Below, one piece after another: positions 18,980 through 29,240 of a stretch of 64,000 nt of DNA. A program made the position numbers and the translations under genes. The notes below the pieces were generated by a model. That model was not told the DNA's origin and did no database searches. It was given only the letters and a program-made list of their open reading frames with translations. This stretch comes from Clostridiales bacterium UBA1742 (GTDB lineage: Bacteria > Bacillota > Clostridia > TANB77 > CAG-508), in assembly GCA_002314935.1 (NCBI GenBank), contig DCHW01000064.1:1-64000 (forward strand). The letters run 5' to 3'. The first letter of the stretch is position 1, and each line of letters opens with the position of its first letter.

Positions 18980-21900
18980 ATGTTAAAAAAATTAAAAGGC
19001 AAAAGAATTATTGCTTTTTTCTTACTAATGATAACATTATTAAGTACAATACAACCAGTTTTTGCAGCATCAGGAACAGGTAAATGGGTAGGAGGACAAT
19101 TCGCTTCATTTATTAAAACAACTGATAATGCAAATACTCAATATGGTGTTTTATTAAGAAGATTAATAAATTATACAACTAATGAGCAAAGAACAGTATT
19201 TTGTGCAGAGCATGGAGTAGATTTTGATACAGGAACAGTTTACAATGGTAGTTATTATACACCAGTTGATTCAAAATTAAGAAAAGCTTGTAAAGTAGCT
19301 TATTTAGGATGGTATAAACAACAGGGGAATTATGTTGTAGATGGAGGAACATCATCTGCATTAAAGAAACAATATGTTTTAACACAACAATTAATTTGGG
19401 AAACATTAGGACAAAGTAATGCAACTTTTATTGATAGTGGTATTCAAGCTGAATTTGTTAGCTTTAAAAATAATATTGAAAATCAAATAGCACAAATGGA
19501 TAAAAGACCAAGTTTTGATGCAACTACAATAAATGTTCAAGCGGGAGAAAGTAAAACAATAAATGATTCTAATGGGGTTTTATCAGCTTATCCAAGTTTA
19601 GATAAAACAACAAATGGAATTAGAGTTCAACATACAAGTGGAAGTAATTCTATGACAATTACAGTAGATGAAAATACTACTTTAGAAAACTATGTAATAA
19701 CAGACGCAGACTTTAAGTCATGGGGAATGATAAAAGATGGAACAGAAGATAAGGATTCAATGGTATTTTTTGAATTTGCAAGTGGAGTTCAAAATCAATT
19801 ATATTCAATGGCATATAATGATCCAATAACTTTAAGCATAGCATTAAAAATTGAAGCATTTGGTAAGTTAGAATTATCAAAATTAAATACAAATGGGGAT
19901 TTAGTAAATGGTGCAGTTTTCAAAGTAAGAGGAGCAAATGATTATAACAAAGATGTTACAGTTACAAATGGAAAAATCACTATTGATAAATTGAAAAAAG
20001 GAACTTATACAATAAATGAAATATCAGTGCCTTATGGATATTTAATAGATACAAAGTCTTATGATGTTGAAGTTAAGGTAAATCAAACAGCAACAAAAGC
20101 AGTAGTAAATGAAGAACCAATAGGAGAAATCAAAGCATATAAAACAGATAACTATGATAACAAATTAAAAGGTGCAGAAATATCTTTATATGCAAGAGAA
20201 GATATAAAAAATGTTGCAGGAACAATTACATGGCATAAAAAAGGGGAATTTATTACAAAAGCTATTACTAATGATGATGGAATGGTACAATTCTCTAATT
20301 TACATTTAGGAAAATACTATGTAAAAGAAACAAATGCTCCAGAAGGTTATTTATTAAATAATAAAGAATTTGATACAGAATTAAAATACAAAGACGCAAA
20401 TACAAAAGTAATATATATTGATGTTACAGGAATAAAAGATGAAGAGCCAACAGGTATAATTACAATAATTAAGAAAGATTCAGAAACAGGATCAGTACCA
20501 CAGGGAGATGCAACATTTAATGGTGCAGTTTATAAAGTTTATGCAGCAGAAGATATATATAATAAAGCAAAAACTAAAAAATTCTATTCTAATGGGGATT
20601 TAGTTGCAACAAGAACAATGAATGTAAAAGGAGAAACAGAAGATATAACAAATCTTCCTTTAGGAAAATATGTTGTAAAAGAAGAAAATGCTCCAATAGG
20701 ATATATGTTAGATAAAAATACTTATAATGTTGAATTAAAGTATAAAGATCAATACACAAAAGTAATAACAGATACTAAAACAAGTTTAGAAAATGTTAAG
20801 AAAATGGGAGTTCACATTTTTAAATCAGGAATAAAAACTAATTCAGGAGAAACACCGGGATTAGAAGGTGCAGAATTTACAATAAAGTTAAATTCAGCAG
20901 TAGAAAAAGCATACGAAAAAGGATACACTTATGCAGAAGTTTGGAATGGAATTGATGAAAACGGAAATCAAGTAAATGTAAATAGTAAAAGAGTATCAGA
21001 GGCACAAGCAATAGCACCTAGTTATGAAACAATTAAAACTGATAAAGATGGTAACGCATATACTCAAAAGAATTTACCTTATGGAAAATATATTGTAAAA
21101 GAAACTAAAACACCAACAGATTATGAAACAGCAGTTGATTTTACATTTTCTATTACTGATGACGAGTCAGAAATTAAAGAAGTAGCAAAGAAAACAAAAC
21201 ATTTAGTAGTAAATAACGAACAATTAGAAACATATATTAAGCTAATCAAAAAGGATTTAAAAACAGATAAACTTGTTACATTAAATTCTACAACATTTGA
21301 AATAAAAGCTACAAAAGATATATATGATAGAGCTACTAAAAAAATATTATTCAAAAAAGGTGAATCTATTTCTCAAAAAATAGGAAATACAACATATACA
21401 TCATTTACAACTAATGCAGATAATATTGTAGTTCCAGACAATTCATTTAATAGTAAAAATGATGACAAAGCAACAACTACAACACCTTTAAAATTACCAG
21501 TAGGAAGTTATGAAATAACAGAAATAAAAGTTCCAACTGGATTTTTACAATTAGATAAATCAGTTACATTTGAAATAAAAAATGTAAAAGATTATGATAC
21601 AGACAAAGATGGAGATTTTATAAAAGAAGTTGTTATTAAAAATGAACAACCAACAGGAACAATTAAATTAGATAAAATTATAGCTTTAAGAAAAGAAGCA
21701 GATAAATCTTTAATTGATACATCAGATTTATCTGGTATAGAATTTAAACTATCAGCAAAAGAAAATATTATTGATATGGCAGATGGAAGTGTTATTTATA
21801 AAAAAGGACAAGAAATTAAAAAATATAATCTTTCTAAAGATGGAAAACTTGCAATAGCAAATCTTCCAATGGGAACTTATGAAATTGAAGAAAACAAAAC

Positions 21901-23734
21901 TTTAGATGGACTTATATTAAATAAAACAAAATATGAAGTTAAATTTGAACAAAAAGATTTAGTTACAAAAGTATATGAAAAAAAATTAGAAATATCAAAT
22001 GAAACAACATTAGTAGAATTTTCAAAAACTGATATTACAGGAGATAAAGAACTAATAGGAGCAAAACTTACAGTATTAGATAATGAAAATAATGTTATAG
22101 ATAGTTGGAAATCAACAGAAAAAACACATAAAATTGAAGGATTAACAATTGGAAAAGAATATACACTAAAAGAAGAAATTGCTCCAGAAGGTTATGTAGT
22201 TGCAACAAGCATTAAATTTATTATAAAAGATACAAATGAAATCCAAAAAGTAAATATGATAGACAAAATAGTTGAAATGTCAAAAGTAGATATTGCAGGA
22301 GAAGAAATAGAAGGTGCAACAATTCAAGTATTAGATAAAGATAACAAAGTAGTTGATGAATGGGTATCAGGAAAAGAACCACATAAAATCAAAAATCTAG
22401 TTGAAGGCGAAACATATATATTACACGAAGAAATAGTTGCAGATTCTTATGTAAAAGCAACAGATATTGAATTTACAGTAACAACTGACAAAGAAACTCA
22501 AAAATTAGTTATGATAGATAAAATAGTTGAAATGTCAAAAGTGGATATTGCAGGCGAAGAAATAGAAGGTGCAACAATTCAAGTATTAGATAAAGACAAC
22601 AAAGTAGTTGATGAATGGGTATCAGAAAAAGAGCCACATAAAATCAAAAATTTAGTTGAAGGTCAAACTTATATATTACACGAAGAAATAGTTGCAGATT
22701 CTTATGTAAAAGCAACTGATATTGAATTTACAGTAACAATTGATAAAGAAACTCAAAAATTAGTTATGATAGACAAAATAGTTGAAATGTCAAAAGTAGA
22801 TATTGCAGGCGAAGAAATAGAAGGTGCAACAATTCAAGTATTAGATAAAGATAACAAAATAGTTGATGAATGGGTATCAGGAAAAGAACCACACAAAATT
22901 AAAAATTTAGTTGAAGGTGAAACTTATACATTACACGAAGAAGTAGTTGCAGATTCTTATGTAAAAGCTACAGATATTGAATTTACAGTAATAAATGACA
23001 AAGAAACACAAAAACTAGAAATGATAGATAAAATACTAGAAGTTTCTAAAACTGATTTTGTAACAGGCGAAGAATTAGAAGGTGCAAAATTACAAGTAAC
23101 TGATGAAGAAGGCAATATTATTGATGAATGGGTATCAGGTAAAGAACCTCATAAAGTAGTTGGTTTAGAAGAAGGTAAGAAATATGTATTAACAGAAATA
23201 ACTTGCCCTTATGGATTTGAAATTGCAGAAGCTATTGAATTTACAGTAAGTTACGAAAAAGAAAATCAAAAAATAGAAATGAAAGATATGCCTATATTGA
23301 GTTCTATAAGAGTTGAAAAAATAGACAAAGATACAGGAGAACATATTAAGTCTAATAAATTTGTATTTGGAATTTATGAAGATGAAGAATGTACTAAACT
23401 AATAAAAGAAGTTGGTGCAAATATATTTGAAGGTACTGCATTATTTGAAGATTTAAGATATGGAACATATTATATCAAAGAAAATAAAGCGCCACTTGGT
23501 TATTCATTATCTAAACAAATTGTAAAAGTTGAGATAAATGAAAATGGAGTATTTGCAGATGGTGTTTCACTTGAAGAAAATGAAGGAATATACAGTTTTG
23601 AATATTACAATACATTATTACCAATAATACAAACAGGAAAAGAATATACAAATCAAATATTATTTGGAATAGCTATTGTTTCAAGTATAATTGCATTAGC
23701 AGGTATAATTATTTTAAAAAAGAAAAATAAATAA
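18980..23734 (+). CDS. Giant sortase-anchored adhesin with thioester and Cna-B repeats
   Basis: A 1584-aa surface protein. The signal peptide is residues 1-30 (cleavage after VFA). An N-terminal TQXA/thioester-type domain has Cys in TVFCAEHG (near 74) and Gln in TQQLIWE (near 136), which could form a Cys-Gln thioester for covalent attachment. About ten Cna-B/SpaA-type beta domains follow, each ending in a YxxxExxxPxGY-like motif. Three near-identical 85-aa units lie at residues about 1093-1347, then one diverged copy. The C-terminus is LPIIQTGKE, a TM (about 1557-1578) and KKKNK: a cell-wall sorting signal for the class B sortase at 16678. Likely binds host or bacterial surfaces during colonisation or mating. 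Confidence 0.9.
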   Translation: MLKKLKGKRIIAFFLLMITLLSTIQPVFAASGTGKWVGGQFASFIKTTDNANTQYGVLLRRLINYTTNEQRTVFCAEHGVDFDTGTVYNGSYYTPVDSKLRKACKVAYLGWYKQQGNYVVDGGTSSALKKQYVLTQQLIWETLGQSNATFIDSGIQAEFVSFKNNIENQIAQMDKRPSFDATTINVQAGESKTINDSNGVLSAYPSLDKTTNGIRVQHTSGSNSMTITVDENTTLENYVITDADFKSWGMIKDGTEDKDSMVFFEFASGVQNQLYSMAYNDPITLSIALKIEAFGKLELSKLNTNGDLVNGAVFKVRGANDYNKDVTVTNGKITIDKLKKGTYTINEISVPYGYLIDTKSYDVEVKVNQTATKAVVNEEPIGEIKAYKTDNYDNKLKGAEISLYAREDIKNVAGTITWHKKGEFITKAITNDDGMVQFSNLHLGKYYVKETNAPEGYLLNNKEFDTELKYKDANTKVIYIDVTGIKDEEPTGIITIIKKDSETGSVPQGDATFNGAVYKVYAAEDIYNKAKTKKFYSNGDLVATRTMNVKGETEDITNLPLGKYVVKEENAPIGYMLDKNTYNVELKYKDQYTKVITDTKTSLENVKKMGVHIFKSGIKTNSGETPGLEGAEFTIKLNSAVEKAYEKGYTYAEVWNGIDENGNQVNVNSKRVSEAQAIAPSYETIKTDKDGNAYTQKNLPYGKYIVKETKTPTDYETAVDFTFSITDDESEIKEVAKKTKHLVVNNEQLETYIKLIKKDLKTDKLVTLNSTTFEIKATKDIYDRATKKILFKKGESISQKIGNTTYTSFTTNADNIVVPDNSFNSKNDDKATTTTPLKLPVGSYEITEIKVPTGFLQLDKSVTFEIKNVKDYDTDKDGDFIKEVVIKNEQPTGTIKLDKIIALRKEADKSLIDTSDLSGIEFKLSAKENIIDMADGSVIYKKGQEIKKYNLSKDGKLAIANLPMGTYEIEENKTLDGLILNKTKYEVKFEQKDLVTKVYEKKLEISNETTLVEFSKTDITGDKELIGAKLTVLDNENNVIDSWKSTEKTHKIEGLTIGKEYTLKEEIAPEGYVVATSIKFIIKDTNEIQKVNMIDKIVEMSKVDIAGEEIEGATIQVLDKDNKVVDEWVSGKEPHKIKNLVEGETYILHEEIVADSYVKATDIEFTVTTDKETQKLVMIDKIVEMSKVDIAGEEIEGATIQVLDKDNKVVDEWVSEKEPHKIKNLVEGQTYILHEEIVADSYVKATDIEFTVTIDKETQKLVMIDKIVEMSKVDIAGEEIEGATIQVLDKDNKIVDEWVSGKEPHKIKNLVEGETYTLHEEVVADSYVKATDIEFTVINDKETQKLEMIDKILEVSKTDFVTGEELEGAKLQVTDEEGNIIDEWVSGKEPHKVVGLEEGKKYVLTEITCPYGFEIAEAIEFTVSYEKENQKIEMKDMPILSSIRVEKIDKDTGEHIKSNKFVFGIYEDEECTKLIKEVGANIFEGTALFEDLRYGTYYIKENKAPLGYSLSKQIVKVEINENGVFADGVSLEENEGIYSFEYYNTLLPIIQTGKEYTNQILFGIAIVSSIIALAGIIILKKKNK
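22256..23020 (+). repeat. Three tandem 255-bp coding repeats
   Basis: Units begin at 22256, 22511 and 22766, each opening ATGATAGA(C/T)AAAATAGTTGA; a diverged fourth begins at 23021. DNA identity between the three is very high, including synonymous sites, so the duplications are recent or kept alike by recombination. Copy number may vary between strains. Confidence 0.9.
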
Positions 23735-23745
23735 TAATTTTTAAT

Positions 23746-23783
23746 GAGCTATAATTTTTTAATTAAAGTTATAGCTCTTTTTT
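23746..23783 (+). terminator. Terminator after the adhesin gene
   Basis: GAGCTATAA (23746-23754) pairs with TTATAGCTC (23769-23777), followed by six T residues; it sits 8 nt upstream of the next SD. Confidence 0.75.
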
Positions 23784-23803
23784 CGTTAAAGGAGGGATTT
23801 TTA

Positions 23804-24193
23804 ATAGAAACAAAAACTTTTTATAGTAGTAATGAGTTGCTACAATTATTAGATGATTTAATAGAAGAAGGAACATATTATTATCTTTATGGAGAAGAAT
23901 ATTTAGACGAAGTTAAACAATATCAGGGAATAAGTAGAATGTTAATGATTGATATAAAAAAGGCTGTAAAAAGAATTGAAGTTAGTAAATATATGAAATT
24001 TACATTAAGCGAGAAATACGGAAAAGAAGAAATATACAATTTAATAAAAATACTAGAATATAAAGAAGTGTTTATATTGTGTATAGTCTATAATCCTAAA
24101 ATTAGTGAATTTTGTATGATTTTTAAAGGAAGTCCTAATGATTCAAGTTTAGAACGATTTATAAATGATTTTTTAGAAATGGAGAGTTATTAG
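23804..24193 (+). CDS. Unknown protein; apparent ATA start
   Basis: About 129 aa, acidic, with no family I recognise (begins IETKTFYSSNELLQLLDDLIEEG). GGAGG at 23791-23795 is spaced 8 nt from an ATA at 23804. No in-frame ATG, GTG or TTG is positioned for that SD: an upstream ATG at 23744 lies in the terminator without an SD, and the next TTG is ten codons in. It leads the block that runs into the secretion genes. Confidence 0.55.
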   Translation: METKTFYSSNELLQLLDDLIEEGTYYYLYGEEYLDEVKQYQGISRMLMIDIKKAVKRIEVSKYMKFTLSEKYGKEEIYNLIKILEYKEVFILCIVYNPKISEFCMIFKGSPNDSSLERFINDFLEMESY

Positions 24194-24194
24194 T

Positions 24195-25256
24195 ATGCAG
24201 AAAAGTAAAACAATAAGTAATTTTAAAGATATAGTATTCAATTCGTATTTAAAAACAACTTTGAAAAAATATGGTGTAAAGACAAATAATAGAGTTCTAC
24301 TAAAATATATAGAATCTAGTAAATTCGATATAGATGAATATATCAATAATACAGATTGGAATAAGTATTTAAAAGATGATAATTTACTAGAAATTATAGA
24401 AGATCTTGTAAATGAAACAATACTTTTGAAAGAAGATTATATATCATTTCAAAATGATAAAGTTTTCATTTTAGATAAACTATTAAATAATGTAAAAACA
24501 TTTGATAAAGAAGGAAAAACAATAAATGTAAGGCTTGATTTAGAGCAAAAGGAAATTGTAATAGATCAATATAATTCAAGTTTTGATGATGAAGTAAAAA
24601 CATATATTGAAAATAATATTGATGAGTTTGAAGAAATATTTATTGCAGACAGTAAAACAGAATTTGAGAAATTATTTCCAAAAACTTATGTAGAAACATT
24701 AAAAGAACAAGCATTAAATATTTTTATAAATAATCAAAATATGGAAGCAGTTAGATATTGTTTAGCTTTTCCAGATGAAATGAAGTCAGCAATGAGCAGA
24801 GAATATGTTAATAATGATAAATTTAAAACTTTATTAGTATTTAATAATATAAACAATGTTTTAAAGCTGTCAAAAGAGAATTTAAAAGAAGAAAAAGTAA
24901 AGGAGAATGATTTACGAAAAGAAAAGATAAAAGAGCAAGAAAAGCCAAAAATAAAAGAAGTAGATACTATGTCTATATTTATTACCTTATCAGGAAAAGA
25001 AAAAGAAACGCCAAGAGGAATATATTTGCCAATAAACGATGAAGGTCAAATATATATTCCAAAACAATTATATAGAAAGAGTGAAGATAGATTAGAAATT
25101 TTATCGAGCAAAGGAAATCAGGCTCTTATGAGTGAATATAAAGTTAATAATATAGAACATACAAGAACATGGGTATCAAGACTTAATTTAGATGAGTTTT
25201 ATCATAAATATTACAATTTATATGAAATTCAAAGAGAAAAAGAGGTGATGATATAA
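24195..25256 (+). CDS. Unknown element protein
   Basis: A 353-aa protein, helical and charged, no signal peptide or TM. The N-terminal two thirds are Lys/Asp/Asn-rich; the last 95 residues (after TMSIFITLSGKE) look like a separate compact domain with IYLPINDEGQIYIPKQLYRK. Starts one base after the previous stop and ends directly against the next gene. Position before the coupling protein suggests a conjugation accessory role; no family recognised. Confidence 0.55.
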   Translation: MQKSKTISNFKDIVFNSYLKTTLKKYGVKTNNRVLLKYIESSKFDIDEYINNTDWNKYLKDDNLLEIIEDLVNETILLKEDYISFQNDKVFILDKLLNNVKTFDKEGKTINVRLDLEQKEIVIDQYNSSFDDEVKTYIENNIDEFEEIFIADSKTEFEKLFPKTYVETLKEQALNIFINNQNMEAVRYCLAFPDEMKSAMSREYVNNDKFKTLLVFNNINNVLKLSKENLKEEKVKENDLRKEKIKEQEKPKIKEVDTMSIFITLSGKEKETPRGIYLPINDEGQIYIPKQLYRKSEDRLEILSSKGNQALMSEYKVNNIEHTRTWVSRLNLDEFYHKYYNLYEIQREKEVMI

Positions 25257-26480
25257 ATGCAAGCTACAAATAAAAGTGATGCAGCACAAGTATATGAAGG
25301 AGCAACAAAATCAACTAAAACAGGAACAAAAGGCACAATAAAGTATATCTTAAAACCTTTTATGATATTTAGTTATCATTATTTTATTGAAGGAATTAAG
25401 GCAGTTCAAAAAGATGGGCCAACAAAAGAATTGGAGAAAATTACAAATCTATCTTATGATGAAACAATAAAAGTAATGGAAAAGTGTCAAAAAGATGGTG
25501 TTAGAATAGTTGCAACAGAAAGAAAACTTGAAAATGAAAATAGTGAGTTTGGAAAGAAAAAATCTTTATATCAACAAAAGAAAATCACAAAATATGCAAG
25601 AAGAATAAAACAAATGAGTAATTTGAAAGCAGATTATCCTAGAATTGCAAAATTAATTATGGCAGATAGAATAATAAAGGCAAATGAAAAAAAGCAAAAT
25701 GATGAAATAGAAAAACATAAAAATAAACATTATAATATCTATTTTAATAAATCAAGAGTAGATTATATGGGGAATAGAATTGCAGATATTATTGAGTATA
25801 GAACAGGAATATCAAAAAAATTATTTGATGAAGATACACAAAAAGCATTAGAAGAAATTAAAAAAGATGGTATGACTTTAAATACTCAAAAAATGAAAGA
25901 TTTATCAGAACAAATGAAACTACACGAAATTGGAACAGTTGAAATAAGCGAATTTAAAGAAGATTATTGTATTCATGAATTACCATTTTCAGCTTATATG
26001 AGTATAAAAGATGATTTAGAAGCTACAGATATTAAGTTCGGATTTAGAACAGTTGCAAACAGTGATGGTAAGGAAATGGCAAATATATATTTTCAAAATA
26101 AATTTCTTGAAAGATATAACGAATTAGGCTTCAACACTTACGGGCAAATCCATGTATTTGGAAAAGAAATTAAAAATTTGCAATGGAATATTCAATCACA
26201 AGATGAGTTAGTAACATTTAAAACTAAAACAGGAGAAGAAGAAAAGACTACATATTCAAAATTAAGTGGCAAAAATTATGTTATGAAAAGGCAGGAAAAT
26301 GAATGTGTTTGGACTATTTTAAGAAATGATTTAGAAGATGTTGCGACAACGGAAAAAAAAAGAAATGTAGTGGAGGAGGAACTTGAAAAACTTAAAATAT
26401 TTGAAAATATTGAAAAAGAAAATGACATTACAAATGATATAGAAATTGAATTTGATAATGAGAAAGAGGCAGGTGATTAA
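25257..26480 (+). CDS. Unknown protein upstream of the coupling ATPase
   Basis: A 407-aa protein. It starts with a short region containing ILKPFMIFSYHYFIEGI, then Lys-rich helices, and a C-terminal domain (from about 235) with IHELPFSAYMSIKDDLEATDIKFGFR. PcfB/DUF3801-like proteins often precede VirD4 in Gram-positive elements, and the context fits, but I cannot confirm the family from sequence. SD GAGGTGATG before the ATG. Confidence 0.5.
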   Translation: MQATNKSDAAQVYEGATKSTKTGTKGTIKYILKPFMIFSYHYFIEGIKAVQKDGPTKELEKITNLSYDETIKVMEKCQKDGVRIVATERKLENENSEFGKKKSLYQQKKITKYARRIKQMSNLKADYPRIAKLIMADRIIKANEKKQNDEIEKHKNKHYNIYFNKSRVDYMGNRIADIIEYRTGISKKLFDEDTQKALEEIKKDGMTLNTQKMKDLSEQMKLHEIGTVEISEFKEDYCIHELPFSAYMSIKDDLEATDIKFGFRTVANSDGKEMANIYFQNKFLERYNELGFNTYGQIHVFGKEIKNLQWNIQSQDELVTFKTKTGEEEKTTYSKLSGKNYVMKRQENECVWTILRNDLEDVATTEKKRNVVEEELEKLKIFENIEKENDITNDIEIEFDNEKEAGD

Positions 26481-26481
26481 T

Positions 26482-26895
26482 ATAAAACAGAAAGGTTATT
26501 TTGGCATTGATGTAAACAATGTATATTATGAAGGTTATAGTGATCCTTCTTTTAGATGGAATGGTTGGGCTTGTCCTTATTTTGAAAAGAATGTTGCAGA
26601 TTATATTGCAATAAGAGTTTCAGTAGATGACAATTATTCTTTATATTATGATAAAGAAAAAGACATGTATGTATTATTAGAATATGAAAATGGAGAATTA
26701 GTAGAAACTGATTATTTTGAGAAAAGAATAATAAATACACCAGAAGGAATAAAAGAAGTATATCCAATAGGAGCAGGAAATTGGATATGGGACGATTATT
26801 CTTTAGAACAAGTAAAAGAATTTGAAGATAGTATTATTATTACAAATGATGAATTAGAAAAGATAAAAGAAGAATCAATTGAAATGGACTATTAA
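26482..26895 (+). CDS. Unknown acidic protein; start ATA or GTG
   Basis: About 137 aa, acidic, Trp/Tyr-rich (YSDPSFRWNGWACPYFEKNVADYIAIRV). No family recognised. AGGTGATTA precedes ATA at 26482 with 5 nt spacing. A GTG at 26473 lies inside that SD but could start a 140-aa form using the GAAAGAGG further upstream. It overlaps or abuts the previous stop at 26480. Confidence 0.5.
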   Translation: MKQKGYFGIDVNNVYYEGYSDPSFRWNGWACPYFEKNVADYIAIRVSVDDNYSLYYDKEKDMYVLLEYENGELVETDYFEKRIINTPEGIKEVYPIGAGNWIWDDYSLEQVKEFEDSIIITNDELEKIKEESIEMDY

Positions 26896-26910
26896 AGTAG
26901 GTGATGATTA

Positions 26911-28877
26911 ATGTTAGTTAAAAGAAACACAAAATCATCATTTTTTATTATAATTTTATTTTTAATAATAGTATTTTACTATATGTTAAGAGTTACAACA
27001 ATGGTTTCAATGAATAATGGTAATTGGGATTTAGAATATTTTACAATAGCATTAAATGAAATATATAAAGTAGGCACTCCACTAGATTTGTCAATGAATA
27101 ACATTATGACATCTTTTGGAGTGTCTTTTTTTGTTTTAATGGTTTATGAAACATATAAAATGCAAAATAAGAAAAATATTCAAGAAAATACGTATGGTTC
27201 TGCTGAATGGAGAAGTCCAAAAGATATAAAAAGTAAAAAAGATAAAGAATTTGAAAACAATATGATATTAACTGAAACGGAACAAGTATCTAAAAATATG
27301 GGTATAAGTAAGATGAATAGACATGTTGTTTTAATTGGACGACCGGGAACAGGAAAGTCAAGATATTATTTCAAACCTAATATATTAAATGCAAATGGAA
27401 CAATAATTGTAACAGATCCTAAACGGAGAGTTACTTCGTGATTGTGGTTATTCTTTAAAACAAAAGGGATATACAATAAAAGTATTAAATTTAGATGATA
27501 AAAGAGCTTCAAATCATTATAATCCACTTATGTATATAAAAGAAATAGAAAATGAAAATGATTTATCTCAATTTGAAATACAAGAAGATGATGTTATGAC
27601 ATTAATTAATACATTAATTGCAAATACAAAAGTAGAAAGTATTGATAACACATCAGGAGATCCTTTTTGGATTAAAGCAGAAATGATATATCTTCAAGCA
27701 TTATTTTATTATGTTATAAAACATTATGATAAGGTACATAGAAACTTTACAAATGTATTAAGACTTATAAGATTAAGTATGCCAAATGCAAAAGGTGTAT
27801 CAGAGCTTGATGAGTTATTTAAGGAATGGGAAAAAGAAGAACCAGATGCAATTGGAGTAAAACAATATAAGCATTTTAAAGTTGCTTCAAATACACCTAA
27901 AATGATGAGTACAATTATTATGACAGCAACAGCAAGAATAGCAGTATTTAATATTAAGCAAATGTATGAAATGACAGATGATGATGATATGGAACTTGAA
28001 AGAATAGGTATGCCAATTGATGATAATTCAAAGTTATTACAAGAGATAAATTCAAATAGGACACAAAAAATAGGTAATGGTAAAGTTGCATATTTTATAA
28101 TTACAAAACCTAGTGATTCAACATATAACTTTTTAGCAAGTATATTCTATACGCAAGTATTTGCCATGATAGATGAAAATGCAAAAAGGTGTGGAGGAAG
28201 TTTAGCAACACCACTTGAGATTTATATGGACGAGTGGGCTCAACTACGGAGAAATACCTAGATTTGTTGAAGAACTTGCATATTTAAGAGGTTTAAATGT
28301 AGGAATAACAATAGGACTTCAATCATTAAGTCAATTAAAAAAGAAATATAAAGAAAGTTGGGAATCAGTATTAGATTGCTGTGATACAACTTTATTTTTA
28401 GGTAGTAATTCAAAAGAAACATTAGAGTATATTGTAACTTTATTAGGAAAGAAAACATGGTATAAAAAATCAACAGGAAGAACATTCTCAAAGCAGGGTT
28501 CTTCAAATACTAATTGGGATGTTGTAGGTCGTGAACTTGCAACAATTGATGAACTTTCAAAAATGCCTTATGGAAGTTGTGTTTTGTTTATATCAACAAT
28601 AGGAGCTTTTTATTCAAAACTATATAACTTAACTGAACATCCTAATTATAATAATTTATTTGAACCTAGAAATCCAGATAAGAATAAATTATATAATCAT
28701 AAAAATGAATTGGAATATAAGAAAAATTCAAAATATAAATTATTATTCGATTCAGGATTATCATTTGCAAGAGTAATAGAAAATAGTTTGAAAATTGAAA
28801 ATGTTGATTCAGAAGAATTAAAGAAATTATTAAAAAGCGAAATTATACAAATTGATGATTTTAAAGTAAAAAAATAA
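26911..28877 (+). CDS. VirD4/TraG-type coupling ATPase, with two +1 frame breaks at CGG
   Basis: With C27424 and C28247 skipped this is a 654-aa type IV coupling protein that brings relaxase-bound DNA to the mating channel. Two N-terminal TMs (about 10-30 and 70-88) precede TYGSAEWRSPKDI. Walker A is GRPGTGKSR near 142; Walker B is LEIYMDEWAQL near 438; the C-terminal half has NVGITIGLQSLSQL. Break 1 splits the conserved TDPK/GELLRDCGY, break 2 AQL/GEIPRFVEEL. Both zero-frame codons are CGG followed by AGA, and both resume at GGA. Without shifting, translation stops five and four codons after the breaks. Confidence 0.9.
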
Positions 28878-28894
28878 AAATGGAGGTTTAAAGT

Positions 28895-29221
28895 ATGTTA
28901 AAAAAATTAAAAGAAAGTAAAAAGATTAAAAAATTAAAGGAAAAAATAACAATTCTTACAGGAGCTATAACAGGCTCTTTTTTAGTGCTAACCACAAATG
29001 TAATGGCAGCATCAAATACAGGATCTATCGATTCATTTATAAATTTTGCATGCGATTGGCTTGTGAAAATTGGTGGAGTAATTGCTTTAGTAGGTGGTGT
29101 AATGTTTGCATTAGGTTGGCAAAGAGAGGACGCAGAAGGAAAATCAAGAGGCTTAATGACTCTTATGGCAGGATTTATGCTAGTTGCAATTGCACAGTCT
29201 AAAAATTTATTTGGATTATAA
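28895..29221 (+). CDS. Small VirB2/TrbC-like membrane protein
   Basis: A 108-aa protein: basic N-terminus, first hydrophobic segment with a signal-like end (TTNVMAAS), then two further hydrophobic segments (about 52-73, 85-108). Size, topology and position between VirD4 and the VirB6-like protein match the pilin-like subunit of Gram-positive type IV systems. Good SD (TGGAGG). Confidence 0.65.
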   Translation: MLKKLKESKKIKKLKEKITILTGAITGSFLVLTTNVMAASNTGSIDSFINFACDWLVKIGGVIALVGGVMFALGWQREDAEGKSRGLMTLMAGFMLVAIAQSKNLFGL

Positions 29222-29240
29222 AAAAGGAGGGATTCAATAA

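Noticed and set aside
23744..23803. ATG at 23744 as start of the following gene
   Set aside because: It lies within the terminator hairpin and has no SD; the real SD is at 23791-23795.
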